Origin: Cetobacterium sp. NK01 | Lineage (GTDB): Bacteria; Fusobacteriota; Fusobacteriia; Fusobacteriales; Fusobacteriaceae | Direction: 5' to 3' | Assembly: GCF_024506395.1 (NCBI RefSeq) | Contig: NZ_JANIBO010000001.1 | Span: 1,116,001-1,180,000 of the forward strand | DNA length: 64,000 nt | Shown here: in pieces, positions 1-10,080 of the stretch | Layout of the letters: each line of letters starts with the position of its first letter | How positions within the stretch are numbered: position 1 is the first letter of the stretch | The notes under the pieces: model-generated | Told to the model about the DNA's origin: nothing | The model's database searches: none | What the model saw: the letters and a program-made list of their open reading frames with translations, nothing else | Translations under genes and position numbers: made by a program

Positions 1-520
1 AGTATGTGGCAAGAGCATCTCCCATACCACTAGCTAATAATCTAGCAGGAGCCTTAGCAATAATCTCAGTATCCATTAAAACAATATTTGGATTATTGGG
101 TAAAAGAAGGTATTCATCGAAAACACCATCTTCAGTATAAAGTACAGATAATGCGCTACAAGGAGCATCAGTAGAAGCAATTGTAGGAACAATTAAAACA
201 GGAAGATCACAATAATGAGCAAGTGCTTTAGCGGTATCTAAAGTTTTACCACCTCCAACTCCTATAACAATTTCAGATTTTTTTTCTTTTAAAATCTCTT
301 TTAATCTATTAATCTCAACTTTAGAGCATTCTCCATTGAAAAGTTCAAAATAAGGAGTTAAGTTTTCTTTAATAAAACTTTCTTTTATAATATCTTCAGT
401 AATGCTCATAACAAAATTATCTGCAATAATAAAAGCATTTTTTTTGGCATACTTAGCAATATTGTTTAAAGAGTTAGGTCCTTGAATATATTTACCAGGT
501 GATAAAATAATATTTTCCAT
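1..520 (-). CDS. gldA: Glycerol dehydrogenase, N-terminal part (gene runs off the window)
   Basis: The first 173 codons read leftward from the ATG at 520-518, which is preceded by an AGGT-type ribosome site. The protein begins MENIILSPGKYIQG and contains the nucleotide-binding glycine block IGVGGGKTLDTAKALA and the block VPTIASTDAPCSALSV, typical of iron/zinc-type GldA glycerol dehydrogenases. The family oxidises glycerol to dihydroxyacetone with NAD+ in the cytoplasm. The C-terminal half, with most metal ligands, lies outside the window. It is transcribed divergently from ligA. The family call is firm; the exact polyol substrate is inferred. Confidence 0.85.
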   Translation of the reverse strand, partial: MENIILSPGKYIQGPNSLNNIAKYAKKNAFIIADNFVMSITEDIIKESFIKENLTPYFELFNGECSKVEINRLKEILKEKKSEIVIGVGGGKTLDTAKALAHYCDLPVLIVPTIASTDAPCSALSVLYTEDGVFDEYLLLPNNPNIVLMDTEIIAKAPARLLASGMGDALATY

Positions 521-602
521 TTGATACCTCCGTAAACTTTAATAAAAAAGATTTTTGTTATCTATTTATTACCACTAAAGTCTTAATTTGTAAATAGAAA
601 AG

Positions 603-2683
<2,081 letters not shown>

Positions 2684-2688
2684 TAAAA

Positions 2689-2721
2689 ATCTCTCAAGAT
2701 AATTTCTTGAGAGATTTTTTT
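2689..2721 (+). terminator. Terminator after ligA
   Basis: A 10-bp perfect stem, ATCTCTCAAG at 2689-2698 with CTTGAGAGAT at 2706-2715, is followed by a T run. The left flank is A-rich, so it may also stop leftward transcription of the PTS operon. Confidence 0.9.
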
Positions 2722-2754
2722 ATATTAGCACTTTTTTATTTTATAAACTTTTTA

Positions 2755-4089
2755 TTAAGCAGCTTCAGTTTCATTTAAAGATTTTTCATACACTCTTAAG
2801 AAAGGAATGTATAGGAAGAATGAAACAGCAACTAATCCACAACTTAAAATGAAGGCAGTAATACTGAAGTTAGTAGCAAGTAATGCTCCAATTGGTCCTG
2901 GAGTTGTCCAAGGAACAAGAGTTATAATTTTTCCTACTAAATCAAACTTTGTAGCAAACCATGCTATACAAGCATTTAATACTGGGATTCCAACGAATGG
3001 AATGAATAGTAATGGGTTCATTACAATAGGTGCTCCAAACATTATTGGTTCATTGATATTGAATACTGCTGGAATAACTGAAAGTTTTCCAATTGATTTA
3101 ATATGTGCATTTTTACTTACAGACATAGCAAGTGCAAGTCCTAAAGTAGCTCCAGCTCCTCCAATATAAACATAAGCATCAAGGAATCCTCCTGCAAATA
3201 TTTTAGGTAAAGTTTCACCAGCTTGAAGAGCAGCTTGGTTAGCAGCTAAGTTAGACAGTGTTATAGAGTTAATAATAGCTATAACAATATTAGTTCCGTG
3301 TAATCCAGCAAACCATAAAAGGTGAGTGATTATGATAATAAAGATTACAGAGATTAATGAATCAGACATATTAAGTAATGGTGCAAAAGCTTTTAAGATA
3401 ATCTCAGGAACCATGATGTTTAAGCTCTTCATTGCAAATATATTTATTGCTTGGAAAAGGATTGTAACAAACACGATTGGGATTAATAACTCAAATGATT
3501 TAGCAATTGCAGGTGGTACAGAATCAGGAAGTTTAATAACGAACTTCTTTTGTACTAATAATCTGAATATTTCAATAGCTATTATTGCTCCTAGGATAGC
3601 TGTGAATAGTCCTTTAGCATCAAGATATCTAGCATCCATAATTGGCATCCATCCACCATCAGGGATAAGGAATAGAGCTCCAGCTCCCTCAGCTTGACCA
3701 ACAGGTAACCAATCTAGTTTCGCTGAAACTAGTAAAAATGCATACATTGATAAGAATCCACCAGTTGTACCGTTAAGACCATAACTATTAGATAAAGACA
3801 TTCCAATTCCGTAAGAAACGAATAAAGACATAATTCCCATACTTACATAGAAAGGTTGTACTAAATCTCCTTTAAAAGCTCCCATTAAATTAGCATACCA
3901 CTCCATGTAAAGTATGTTATTAGGATCAGTGAATGGTAGGTTTACCATTAAAAGGATAAATGAACCGATAATTAAGAACGGCATTGTATAAACAAAACCA
4001 TCTTTGATTGCATTTAAATATCTGTTTTGCCCAACTTTGGCAGCAACAGGCATAAGTTTTTCTTCAATAAGATTCATAAAATTACTCAT
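2755..4089 (-). CDS. PTS lactose/cellobiose-family EIIC permease
   Basis: This 444-aa polytopic membrane protein matches the CelB/ChbC type of PTS sugar permease: N-terminal SNFMNLIEEKLMPVAAKVGQNRYL, an AIKDGFVYTMPFLIIGS segment, and the conserved FNINEPIMFGAPIVMNP loop that binds sugar. It would move a beta-linked disaccharide across the inner membrane while the IIB partner phosphorylates it. It is the last gene of the leftward set IIB-porin-IIC, 112 bp behind the porin gene. The substrate is not shown by sequence; chitobiose, cellobiose or a muropeptide sugar are all possible. Confidence 0.93.
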   Translation of the reverse strand: MSNFMNLIEEKLMPVAAKVGQNRYLNAIKDGFVYTMPFLIIGSFILLMVNLPFTDPNNILYMEWYANLMGAFKGDLVQPFYVSMGIMSLFVSYGIGMSLSNSYGLNGTTGGFLSMYAFLLVSAKLDWLPVGQAEGAGALFLIPDGGWMPIMDARYLDAKGLFTAILGAIIAIEIFRLLVQKKFVIKLPDSVPPAIAKSFELLIPIVFVTILFQAINIFAMKSLNIMVPEIILKAFAPLLNMSDSLISVIFIIIITHLLWFAGLHGTNIVIAIINSITLSNLAANQAALQAGETLPKIFAGGFLDAYVYIGGAGATLGLALAMSVSKNAHIKSIGKLSVIPAVFNINEPIMFGAPIVMNPLLFIPFVGIPVLNACIAWFATKFDLVGKIITLVPWTTPGPIGALLATNFSITAFILSCGLVAVSFFLYIPFLRVYEKSLNETEAA

Positions 4090-4113
4090 AAATTTTCCTC
4101 CGTTTTTTAGTTT

Positions 4114-4122
4114 ATTATATCA
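4114..4122 (-). promoter_or_regulatory. Possible internal promoter of the EIIC gene
   Basis: On the minus strand the sequence reads TGATATAAT, an extended -10 element 25 bases upstream of the EIIC start. No good -35 element is seen. Confidence 0.35.
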
Positions 4123-4135
4123 AATTTTATAGAAA

Positions 4136-4163
4136 GGGGTGGAGGAAAAAACTTCCCCTCCCC
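4136..4163 (-). other. Intercistronic G/C hairpin between porin and EIIC genes
   Basis: On the minus strand GGGGAGGGG at the left can pair with CCTCCACCCC at the right around a T-rich loop, with one A-A mismatch. It is the only strongly G/C block nearby. It may be a leaky terminator or an mRNA stabiliser that lets the porin be made in excess over EIIC. Confidence 0.45.
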
Positions 4164-4201
4164 ATAATTTTTATAATATTCTTGATAATTTGTTTAAAAT
4201 A

Positions 4202-5287
4202 TTAGTTAAACTTGTAGTTTAAACCAATGTATGACCACCATAAATCGATATCATGATCTCCATTTCCTGGTCCCCATCCAAATTTCTCTTCGTTTTTATA
4301 AGTTCTAGTGTTAGCCTCATAAGCTACTCCTACAAATGTAGAGAAGTCTTCATTAATAACATAGTTAGCCATTAATTCATATCTGATTTTATTACCAGCT
4401 TTGTTATCATACTTTCTGTGGAATTTACCATCAAGAGATGAATCTTTTTCATCATAAGTTCTTTCTAAAGTAAATCTAATTCTAGGCATGATAGTAAGTT
4501 TTTCTGTAGCTTGATATGGCATCATAACTCTGATTTGAGTTTCAACCATTTCATATGTATCATACATTTCTCCAGTAGTAAATACAGTTGGGTTAAGAGA
4601 TAACTTATCAGTTAATTTAAATGAAGGTCCAAAATCTCCTTCCCAATACCAACCATTATTTTTATTAGTATCTAAAAGCCCATAGTTATTATCTTGTTTG
4701 TCTCTATCGTAACCAACAACTAACCAACCAGCTAAAAGACCATTAAAGTGATTGAAATCAGTTCCTAACTCAAATCTATTTCTTCTCCAGTCATCGTGAT
4801 AAGTTTCTTGAGAAAAATCTCTAGTTCTAGTTTCGTTTCTATATTTTAAATGGAAACCTTGATTAGCAAATAATTGATATCTAACTTTCCAGTCCGCTCT
4901 TAAAGATTCCCATTCAGGATTATTATCACTTGATAGATCTCCACCAAGTCTTTTTTCAACATTTAAATCTAAAGTTAACTTTCCTTTTGACGCTGATATT
5001 CCAGTTCCAAAGAAAGTACCATCTTCGTCGTCTCCCCCAGCTAAATCAGATCCATTATCGAAATCTTCCATCTCTAAGTACGCTCTTCCAGCAAAAGACC
5101 ATTTATCTTCAGGAACTTCAACTATAGACATAACTTGAGTTTCCTCATTAACGTTCTCTTCTTTAATTTCCCCAGCAACAGGTGCAACTGTTTCAGTAGT
5201 AGGTGTAGGATTAGCTACAACCTCTTTAGCAAAAACATTTGTACCTAATAATGATAAAGCAGCCAATAAATAAAGTGATTTTTTCAT
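4202..5287 (-). CDS. Outer-membrane beta-barrel porin in a PTS operon
   Basis: This 361-aa protein starts with a clear signal peptide (MKKSLYLLAALSLLGTNVFA) and a short proline/glutamate-rich linker (residues 21-55). It then consists of alternating amphipathic strands rich in aromatics and ends in YIGLNYKFN, as expected of a beta-barrel inserted in the outer membrane. It resembles OmpG/KdgM-type monomeric oligosaccharide porins, but that grouping is by appearance only. Its place between EIIB and EIIC suggests it lets the PTS substrate through the outer membrane. Confidence 0.8.
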   Translation of the reverse strand: MKKSLYLLAALSLLGTNVFAKEVVANPTPTTETVAPVAGEIKEENVNEETQVMSIVEVPEDKWSFAGRAYLEMEDFDNGSDLAGGDDEDGTFFGTGISASKGKLTLDLNVEKRLGGDLSSDNNPEWESLRADWKVRYQLFANQGFHLKYRNETRTRDFSQETYHDDWRRNRFELGTDFNHFNGLLAGWLVVGYDRDKQDNNYGLLDTNKNNGWYWEGDFGPSFKLTDKLSLNPTVFTTGEMYDTYEMVETQIRVMMPYQATEKLTIMPRIRFTLERTYDEKDSSLDGKFHRKYDNKAGNKIRYELMANYVINEDFSTFVGVAYEANTRTYKNEEKFGWGPGNGDHDIDLWWSYIGLNYKFN

Positions 5288-5345
5288 TTGTTACCCTCCC
5301 ATTTTTAAATAAAAGTATTATTTAAAGTAAAATGTATAACTATTT

Positions 5346-5651
5346 TTATTTAGCTAAGCTTAAAGCAAAGTCTAAAATTTTCTTACCATTTAATGTTCCA
5401 TAAGCCATAGTATCAATAACATCTAAAGGCTTTCCAGCTTCAGCCGCAATAGCACCTAACTCAGCTTTCTTAAATCTAACTTGTGGTCCTAAAAGAAATA
5501 CATCATATTGAGGTAATAACTCGTGGAATTGCTCTAAACCTACAGCATCAATTTTAACCTCTATATTTTCAGCAGCAGCAGCAGCTTCCATTTTTTTAAC
5601 AACCATACTTGTTGACATTCCTGCAGAACAAAGTAATAATATTTTTTTCAT
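5346..5651 (-). CDS. PTS lactose/cellobiose-family EIIB
   Basis: This 101-aa cytoplasmic EIIB carries the phosphocysteine loop LLLCSAGMSTSMV, with Cys8 as the phosphorylated residue, followed by KMEAAAAAENIEVKIDAVG and the conserved LLGPQVRF block. It receives phosphate from EIIA and passes it to the sugar in EIIC. It is the first gene of the leftward operon behind a near-consensus promoter. The matching EIIA is encoded on the other strand at 8394-8732. Confidence 0.96.
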   Translation of the reverse strand: MKKILLLCSAGMSTSMVVKKMEAAAAAENIEVKIDAVGLEQFHELLPQYDVFLLGPQVRFKKAELGAIAAEAGKPLDVIDTMAYGTLNGKKILDFALSLAK

Positions 5652-5742
5652 AACTATTTCTCCTTTTTACTTAATTAATATTTTGAAATTTTAATTTAAA
5701 CTTTTGAAATTTTTCTAAGTAGATCTTTCATCCGACACTAGA

Positions 5743-5772
5743 ATTATAAAATATGTTTTAAAAAAAGTCAAA
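5743..5772 (-). promoter_or_regulatory. Promoter of the leftward PTS IIB-porin-IIC operon
   Basis: On the minus strand TTGACT (5772-5767) and TATAAT (5748-5743) are separated by 18 bp. It lies about 90 bp upstream of the EIIB start. Confidence 0.8.
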
Positions 5773-5828
5773 TTTCACAAAAATCAGACTTTTTTCGTCG
5801 AATAATAATATGTAAACTAAAAAAAAAC

Positions 5829-5857
5829 TTGAAAATAAGAGGTAAATGTTGTATTCT
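5829..5857 (+). promoter_or_regulatory. Promoter of the Rep_3-like gene
   Basis: TTGAAA (5829-5834), a 17-bp spacer and TATTCT (5852-5857). The expected transcript start, near 5864, falls in the inverted repeat at 5861-5897. Confidence 0.5.
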
Positions 5858-5860
5858 TTA

Positions 5861-5897
5861 ATTAGAACGAAAAAAAAAACAAAAAAAATCGTCTAAT
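5861..5897. promoter_or_regulatory. Inverted repeat, possible operator, before the Rep_3-like gene
   Basis: ATTAGAACGA at 5861-5870 faces TCGTCTAAT at 5889-5897 across an A-rich spacer. The same word, TTAGACGA, recurs at 7175-7182 downstream of the gene, and TTCGTCGAA occurs at 5795-5803. The rest of the 322-bp gap 5652-5973 is A/T tracts with two opposed promoters. Confidence 0.4.
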
Positions 5898-5973
5898 TTT
5901 TGTAGAAAATGGTAAAAAAAAAACAAAAAAATTTAAAATTTTTTTAAAAATACACAAAAAAGGTGGTGAAAAT

Positions 5974-7119
5974 ATGAGAAAAATGGCTTTTGATTTTTCC
6001 AAAAATGATATTTTTATAGATACAGATAAAAAATTGAATAAAAAAGAAAGAGATTTTTTGGAAATAATTAGAGAGAAGTATAAAGGAAAAAATGAAAAAT
6101 ATATAATTTTTACAGAAAAAGAACTGAGATCTATAGTTAAAGAAAGAGGTTTAATTGAAGATTTCTTAGATAAATTTTCAAAGAGAAGAATACATTTGAA
6201 GTTAATAGAAAAAGAAGAGGAGATATTTTTCTCTTCATTTCCAATATTTGATTTTTACATGAGAAATAGAGAGGAGTACAGATTATATATTTCAAGATCA
6301 TTGAAGTCGTTAAAAGAAAGTGGAATATTTGATGATATAGATCTGCTATTAATCCTACTATTTAAAGATAAGAAAAGTTTTCAACTATATTTAGCTATGA
6401 TAAAAAATAGAAATCAAGGTGGATTTATAATAACAAGAGATCAACTAAAAGAACTTTTAGGAGTAGGACAGGAAAATTATGAAAGGTTTTATGATTTTGA
6501 AAAAACTATTTTGAAACCAGCATTAGAAGATATCAATCAATTAACTAAGTATAATATAGAGTATAAAAAAATAAAAAATAGTGATGGATTTACAAGTAAG
6601 ATAATGGAGATAGAGTTTAGTTTTAATCATAAGCTTTCACCAATTTTATCAGAGGAGATTGATAGACTTCTTCTACCTTTAAGAGATAGAGTTGATTCTA
6701 TATCTACAGTTAGTAAAGTTATAGAGGAAGCACTTTTAAAAGAAGGTGTAGAGTTTGTAAGAAATAATCTTTATCATCTAGATAAGGGAATTTCAGGATC
6801 ATTAGATGAAGCTATTTGTTTAGCGTTAAAAGAGAATCAAGATACCGATCATCAAGAAAAATATATTTTGGTTAGCAAAACGTCAGATATATTTTCTAAT
6901 AGATTTATTTTTGAATCAAGGTTGTATAAAGAGTTACTAAAGTGTAAATTTTATTATAATTATAATTTTTTAAAAGCTCTTAGAAATATGAAAGTAGGAG
7001 AAACTTTAGAATACAAAGATGAAAGACATAAGATTAATATTTTATATTTAGATAAAGGAAGAGAAAGTACTATAGAAATATATAAGGCTGCTGAAGATGC
7101 TAATGGAGAAAAAAAATAA
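5974..7119 (+). CDS. Rep_3-family (plasmid initiator-like) winged-helix protein
   Basis: This 381-aa protein resembles initiator proteins of iteron plasmids (Rep_3/RepB family). The clearest block is about residues 135-220: a QLYLAMIKNRNQGGF helix, the DQLKELLGV wing helix, YERFYDFEKTILKPALEDIN and the strand KIMEIEF, which together form the second winged-helix domain. Residues 80-130 look like the first. No partition, mobilisation or toxin genes adjoin it, so the gene appears chromosomal. It lies between the two halves of a PTS, in the same direction as the DUF871 and EIIA genes and 164 bp ahead of them. It could be a captured plasmid gene or a regulator of the locus. The start follows GGTGG with a 10-base spacer. 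Confidence 0.75.
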   Translation: MRKMAFDFSKNDIFIDTDKKLNKKERDFLEIIREKYKGKNEKYIIFTEKELRSIVKERGLIEDFLDKFSKRRIHLKLIEKEEEIFFSSFPIFDFYMRNREEYRLYISRSLKSLKESGIFDDIDLLLILLFKDKKSFQLYLAMIKNRNQGGFIITRDQLKELLGVGQENYERFYDFEKTILKPALEDINQLTKYNIEYKKIKNSDGFTSKIMEIEFSFNHKLSPILSEEIDRLLLPLRDRVDSISTVSKVIEEALLKEGVEFVRNNLYHLDKGISGSLDEAICLALKENQDTDHQEKYILVSKTSDIFSNRFIFESRLYKELLKCKFYYNYNFLKALRNMKVGETLEYKDERHKINILYLDKGRESTIEIYKAAEDANGEKK

Positions 7120-7217
7120 ATTTAAGCGTTAATATTAAAAAAAAAGATATAAAGTATTGAAAATATTGTAAGTATTAGACGAAAAAAAATAATATATTTT
7201 TCTTGTAGTTTTAGTTC

Positions 7218-7246
7218 TTGACTTACTCGGAAAAATCTAGTAAAAA
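7218..7246 (+). promoter_or_regulatory. Possible promoter of the DUF871-EIIA pair
   Basis: TTGACT (7218-7223), a 17-bp spacer and TAAAAA (7241-7246). The -35 is good and the -10 is weak, as in a regulated promoter. Confidence 0.4.
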
Positions 7247-7283
7247 CTAAGTAAAACAAAGGTTTTTAGGAGGGAGTAAAAAA

Positions 7284-8369
7284 ATGAAACAATTAGGAAT
7301 ATCTATATATCCATTTCATGCAACACTAGAAGAAAATAAAAATTATATTGAATTAGCAGCAAAATACGGATATAAAAGAGTTTTTACTTGCTTACTATCA
7401 GTAGATGGAGATAAAGAGGCTATACTAAAAGAATTTAAAGAAACGATAGAACACGCTAATAGTTTTGGAATGGAAGTTATGGTAGATGTGGCTCCTTCAA
7501 TATTTAGTAAATTAAATATAAGTTATGAAGATCTATCATTTTTTAAAGAGATAGGTGCTTGTGGAGTAAGATTAGATTTAGGATTCTCTGGAAATGAGGA
7601 AAGTATAATGACTTTCAATGAGCATGGACTTTTAGTAGAGATAAATATGAGTCAAGATACTAATTATGTTAATACTATAATGGATTATATGCCAAATAAA
7701 GAGAAATTAGTAGGTTGTCATAATTTCTATCCACATAGATATACTGGACTTTCAAGAGAACATTTTAGAAGCTGTAATAAAAGGTTTAAAGGGTTTTCAT
7801 TAACAACAGCAGCCTTTGTAACATCACAAACTGGAACTTTTGGACCATGGCCAGTAAATGATGGACTGTGCACATTAGAAGAGCATAGAGATCTTCCAAT
7901 TGAAGTTCAAGGAAGAGAGTTATTCAATGAAGGAATAGATGTTGTAATAATATCAAACTGTTTCCCAACAGAAGAAGAACTTAAAAAATTAGCAGATATA
8001 AATAAAGAGATGCTAGAGTTAGAGTGTGAAGTTTATGAGGGTGTAGGTACAGTTGAAAAAGATATAATAGAAAAAGAGTTACATTTCCAAAGAGGAGATG
8101 TAGGAGAATATGTTGTAAGGTCAACTCAATCAAGAGTAAAATATAAAGGAACACATTTTGAATTATTCAATCCTGTGGATATAAAAAAAGGAGATGTATT
8201 AATTGAATCATCACTTTATGGACAATATGCAGGAGAGTTACATATAGCTAGAAAAGATATGAAAAATTCAGGAAAAACAAGTGTTGTAGGAAGAATAAAT
8301 CCTAATTATATGGGATTATTAGACAGTATTAAACCTTGGCAAAAATTCAAAATTAAAATAAAAAAGTAA
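7284..8369 (+). CDS. DUF871 protein, MupG-like phospho-disaccharide glycosidase
   Basis: This 361-aa protein belongs to the DUF871 family: an N-terminal TIM barrel (LGISIYPFHATLEENKNYI, then VRLDLGFSG and CHNFYPHRYTGLS) and a C-terminal cyclophilin-like domain (about 245-361, RSTQSRVKY...GRINPNYMGLLD). The characterised member, S. aureus MupG, cleaves MurNAc-6-phosphate-GlcNAc after PTS import. Here it precedes a lactose/cellobiose-type EIIA by 24 bp and lies near IIB, IIC and a porin, so a similar role on a phosphorylated disaccharide is inferred. The start follows AGGAGGG. No MurQ-type etherase is seen in the window. Confidence 0.85.
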   Translation: MKQLGISIYPFHATLEENKNYIELAAKYGYKRVFTCLLSVDGDKEAILKEFKETIEHANSFGMEVMVDVAPSIFSKLNISYEDLSFFKEIGACGVRLDLGFSGNEESIMTFNEHGLLVEINMSQDTNYVNTIMDYMPNKEKLVGCHNFYPHRYTGLSREHFRSCNKRFKGFSLTTAAFVTSQTGTFGPWPVNDGLCTLEEHRDLPIEVQGRELFNEGIDVVIISNCFPTEEELKKLADINKEMLELECEVYEGVGTVEKDIIEKELHFQRGDVGEYVVRSTQSRVKYKGTHFELFNPVDIKKGDVLIESSLYGQYAGELHIARKDMKNSGKTSVVGRINPNYMGLLDSIKPWQKFKIKIKK

Positions 8370-8393
8370 TAAAATCGGTTTAGGAGGATAAAA

Positions 8394-8732
8394 ATGGTAG
8401 ATTTTACAGAAGAGGAATTAGAAGAGATAATATTTTCAATAGTTGCATATGCAGGAGAAGCTAAAGGATGTGCTCATCAAGCATTAGCATTTGCAGAAGA
8501 GGGGAAATTTGAAGAAGCTGAAGAGTGTATGAAAGAGTGTGATGCAGCAGTATTAAAAGCTCACCACGTTCAAACTGATATGATACAAAAAGAAGCTGGA
8601 GGACAAAAGATTCCTTTATCAATAGTTTTCGTTCATGCTCAAGATCATTTAATGACAGCTTTATCAGAAAGAGAATTAATTAAAAAAATGATAAAGTTAA
8701 ATAAAAGATTATTTGCTTTAGAAAATAAATAA
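8394..8732 (+). CDS. PTS lactose/cellobiose-family EIIA
   Basis: This 112-aa helical EIIA contains the family blocks SIVAYAGEAKGCAHQAL, AHHVQTDMIQ and VFVHAQDHLMT; the His in the last block (about residue 81) is the expected phosphate carrier. It completes the PTS whose IIB and IIC are encoded leftward at 5651-2755. The start follows TAGGAGG, 24 bp after the DUF871 gene, so the two are co-transcribed. It ends at a 28-bp palindromic terminator. Confidence 0.96.
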   Translation: MVDFTEEELEEIIFSIVAYAGEAKGCAHQALAFAEEGKFEEAEECMKECDAAVLKAHHVQTDMIQKEAGGQKIPLSIVFVHAQDHLMTALSERELIKKMIKLNKRLFALENK

Positions 8733-8740
8733 TTAAATAA

Positions 8741-8768
8741 AAAACCCCTTGAAATTTCAAGGGGTTTT
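8741..8768. terminator. Bidirectional terminator between EIIA and dps
   Basis: A perfect 28-bp palindrome: AAAACCCCTTGAAA and its reverse complement. It has A/T tails on both sides and serves the converging EIIA and dps genes. Confidence 0.92.
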
Positions 8769-8778
8769 AATTTTATTA

Positions 8779-9222
8779 TTATGCTAACCAAGCTCCAAAC
8801 ATCCAGATATGTTTTTGATATAAAGCAGCTATATCAGTAACTAAAGTAAGAGTTTCTTGATCATCCTCTTTTTCAGCGATTCCCATTATGATATTAATTT
8901 CAGCTAAAAGAAGTTTGAAATCCTCTAACATTAATTTTACAGCTTCTTTAGCTGGATATGCTTTAGTTTCAGCTTCAGCTAAAACAGTATGTTTTAAATA
9001 GATTTCTAAAGATCCAAAAGGTCTGTGTCCAATCATTAAGATTCTCTCAGCAACAGAGTCGATTTGTCCATCAATTTCAGCCATTATTCCATCAAGCATT
9101 GGATGTATAACGAAGAAATGCTCTCCAGTTAAATTCCAGTGGAAGTTGTGTACTTTAGTTTTAAATACGTGTAAATCTCCTACAAATTTGTTCATTTGAA
9201 ATACTAGATCTTTATTTTCCAT
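8779..9222 (-). CDS. dps: Dps-family ferritin-like protein
   Basis: This 147-aa four-helix protein shows the Dps ferroxidase signature KVHNFHWNLTGEHFF followed by HPMLDGIMAEIDGQIDSVAERI. Dps dodecamers oxidise and store iron with peroxide and protect DNA in starved or oxidatively stressed cells. It is a single gene with a strong GGAGG site. A short inverted repeat AAAACC-GGT-GGTTTT lies just upstream at about 9242-9256; it could be an operator, but this is unproven. Length matches small Dps proteins. Confidence 0.93.
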   Translation of the reverse strand: MENKDLVFQMNKFVGDLHVFKTKVHNFHWNLTGEHFFVIHPMLDGIMAEIDGQIDSVAERILMIGHRPFGSLEIYLKHTVLAEAETKAYPAKEAVKLMLEDFKLLLAEINIIMGIAEKEDDQETLTLVTDIAALYQKHIWMFGAWLA

Positions 9223-9324
9223 AAAAAATCCTCCTTTTAATTAAAACCGGTGGTTTTATTTTCTAACTTCACTTTCATTATTCGGGGATTTTCAAAATTT
9301 CCTTCAAAGAAAAAAAAAAAATAA

Positions 9325-10077
9325 TTAATATGTCATATTTGTAATCGTAACACTTATTTTTTTACAAACTTCTTTCATAGCTATAACAATTTCATCAATA
9401 TGCTCTTTATTAGCTTCGGTACTAAAAAATGGACAGCTTAGAGCGGCTATAATTTTATTATTTTTATCAAATATAGGTATAGCTACAGCACTAATAGTAT
9501 TTGAATGCTCCATATTATCAAAAGCAATTTTTTTTATGTTAACTTTAAATAACTCTTTTTTTAATTCTTCTCTACTTGTTATAGTATTCTCTGTATACTT
9601 TGGCAAAGATTCAGGAAGTAAAGAGTTTAATTTTTTTTCTGTTAATTGACAGATTAAAATTTTACTTGCTGCTCCTGCGTGTAATGGGAAAATAGCATTT
9701 TCAGGAACTGTAATTTTATAATAGTCATTACTTTCAACTGAAGCTATAACTCTAATCTTATTTTTATCAAAGACACTAACTTTAAAAGTTTCTTTAAACT
9801 TTAAAGAGAGTTCTTCTAAATATGGGTAAGAGATATTTTTAATTAAATTATAATTTTTATTTTTATTTGAAAAATAATCAAATTTATTTCCTAAAGTATA
9901 TTCTTTTCCTACTAAGTATAAGTATCCCATTGTAACTAATGTATAAAGAAGTCTATTAGTTGTAGCTTTAGGAATGTTTAGATCCTTTGATATCTCAGCT
10001 TGAGAAGCTTTTTCTTTTAAATAAAGATAATTAAAAATTTTATCTATTTTTTCCATAGCTGGAACTAATTTTTTCAT
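9325..10077 (-). CDS. IclR-family transcription regulator
   Basis: This 250-aa regulator has an N-terminal winged helix (about 5-65, YLYLKEKASQAEISKDLNIPKATTNRLLYTLVTMGYL) and a C-terminal IclR effector domain (about 80-245, including HAGAASKILICQL and NTISAVAIPIFDKNNKIIAALS). IclR regulators usually control carbon catabolism; KdgR of Proteobacteria is one. Its start is 3 bp after the lipoprotein stop, and its ribosome site GAGGAA overlaps the end of that gene, so the two are coupled. Targets may include kdgK-kdgA 2.4 kb away, but this is only a guess. Confidence 0.9.
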   Translation of the reverse strand: MKKLVPAMEKIDKIFNYLYLKEKASQAEISKDLNIPKATTNRLLYTLVTMGYLYLVGKEYTLGNKFDYFSNKNKNYNLIKNISYPYLEELSLKFKETFKVSVFDKNKIRVIASVESNDYYKITVPENAIFPLHAGAASKILICQLTEKKLNSLLPESLPKYTENTITSREELKKELFKVNIKKIAFDNMEHSNTISAVAIPIFDKNNKIIAALSCPFFSTEANKEHIDEIVIAMKEVCKKISVTITNMTY

Positions 10078-10080
10078 AGC

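Noticed and set aside
2807-3697. Rightward ORFs of 120 and 123 codons inside the EIIC gene
   Set aside because: They are antisense to a clear PTS permease, lack ribosome sites and have no recognisable domains.
5652-5973. Plasmid origin or integrated plasmid at the Rep_3-like gene
   Set aside because: There is no run of regular iterons, no par, mob or toxin genes, and chromosomal PTS genes abut both sides. Degenerate words only are reported as a finding.
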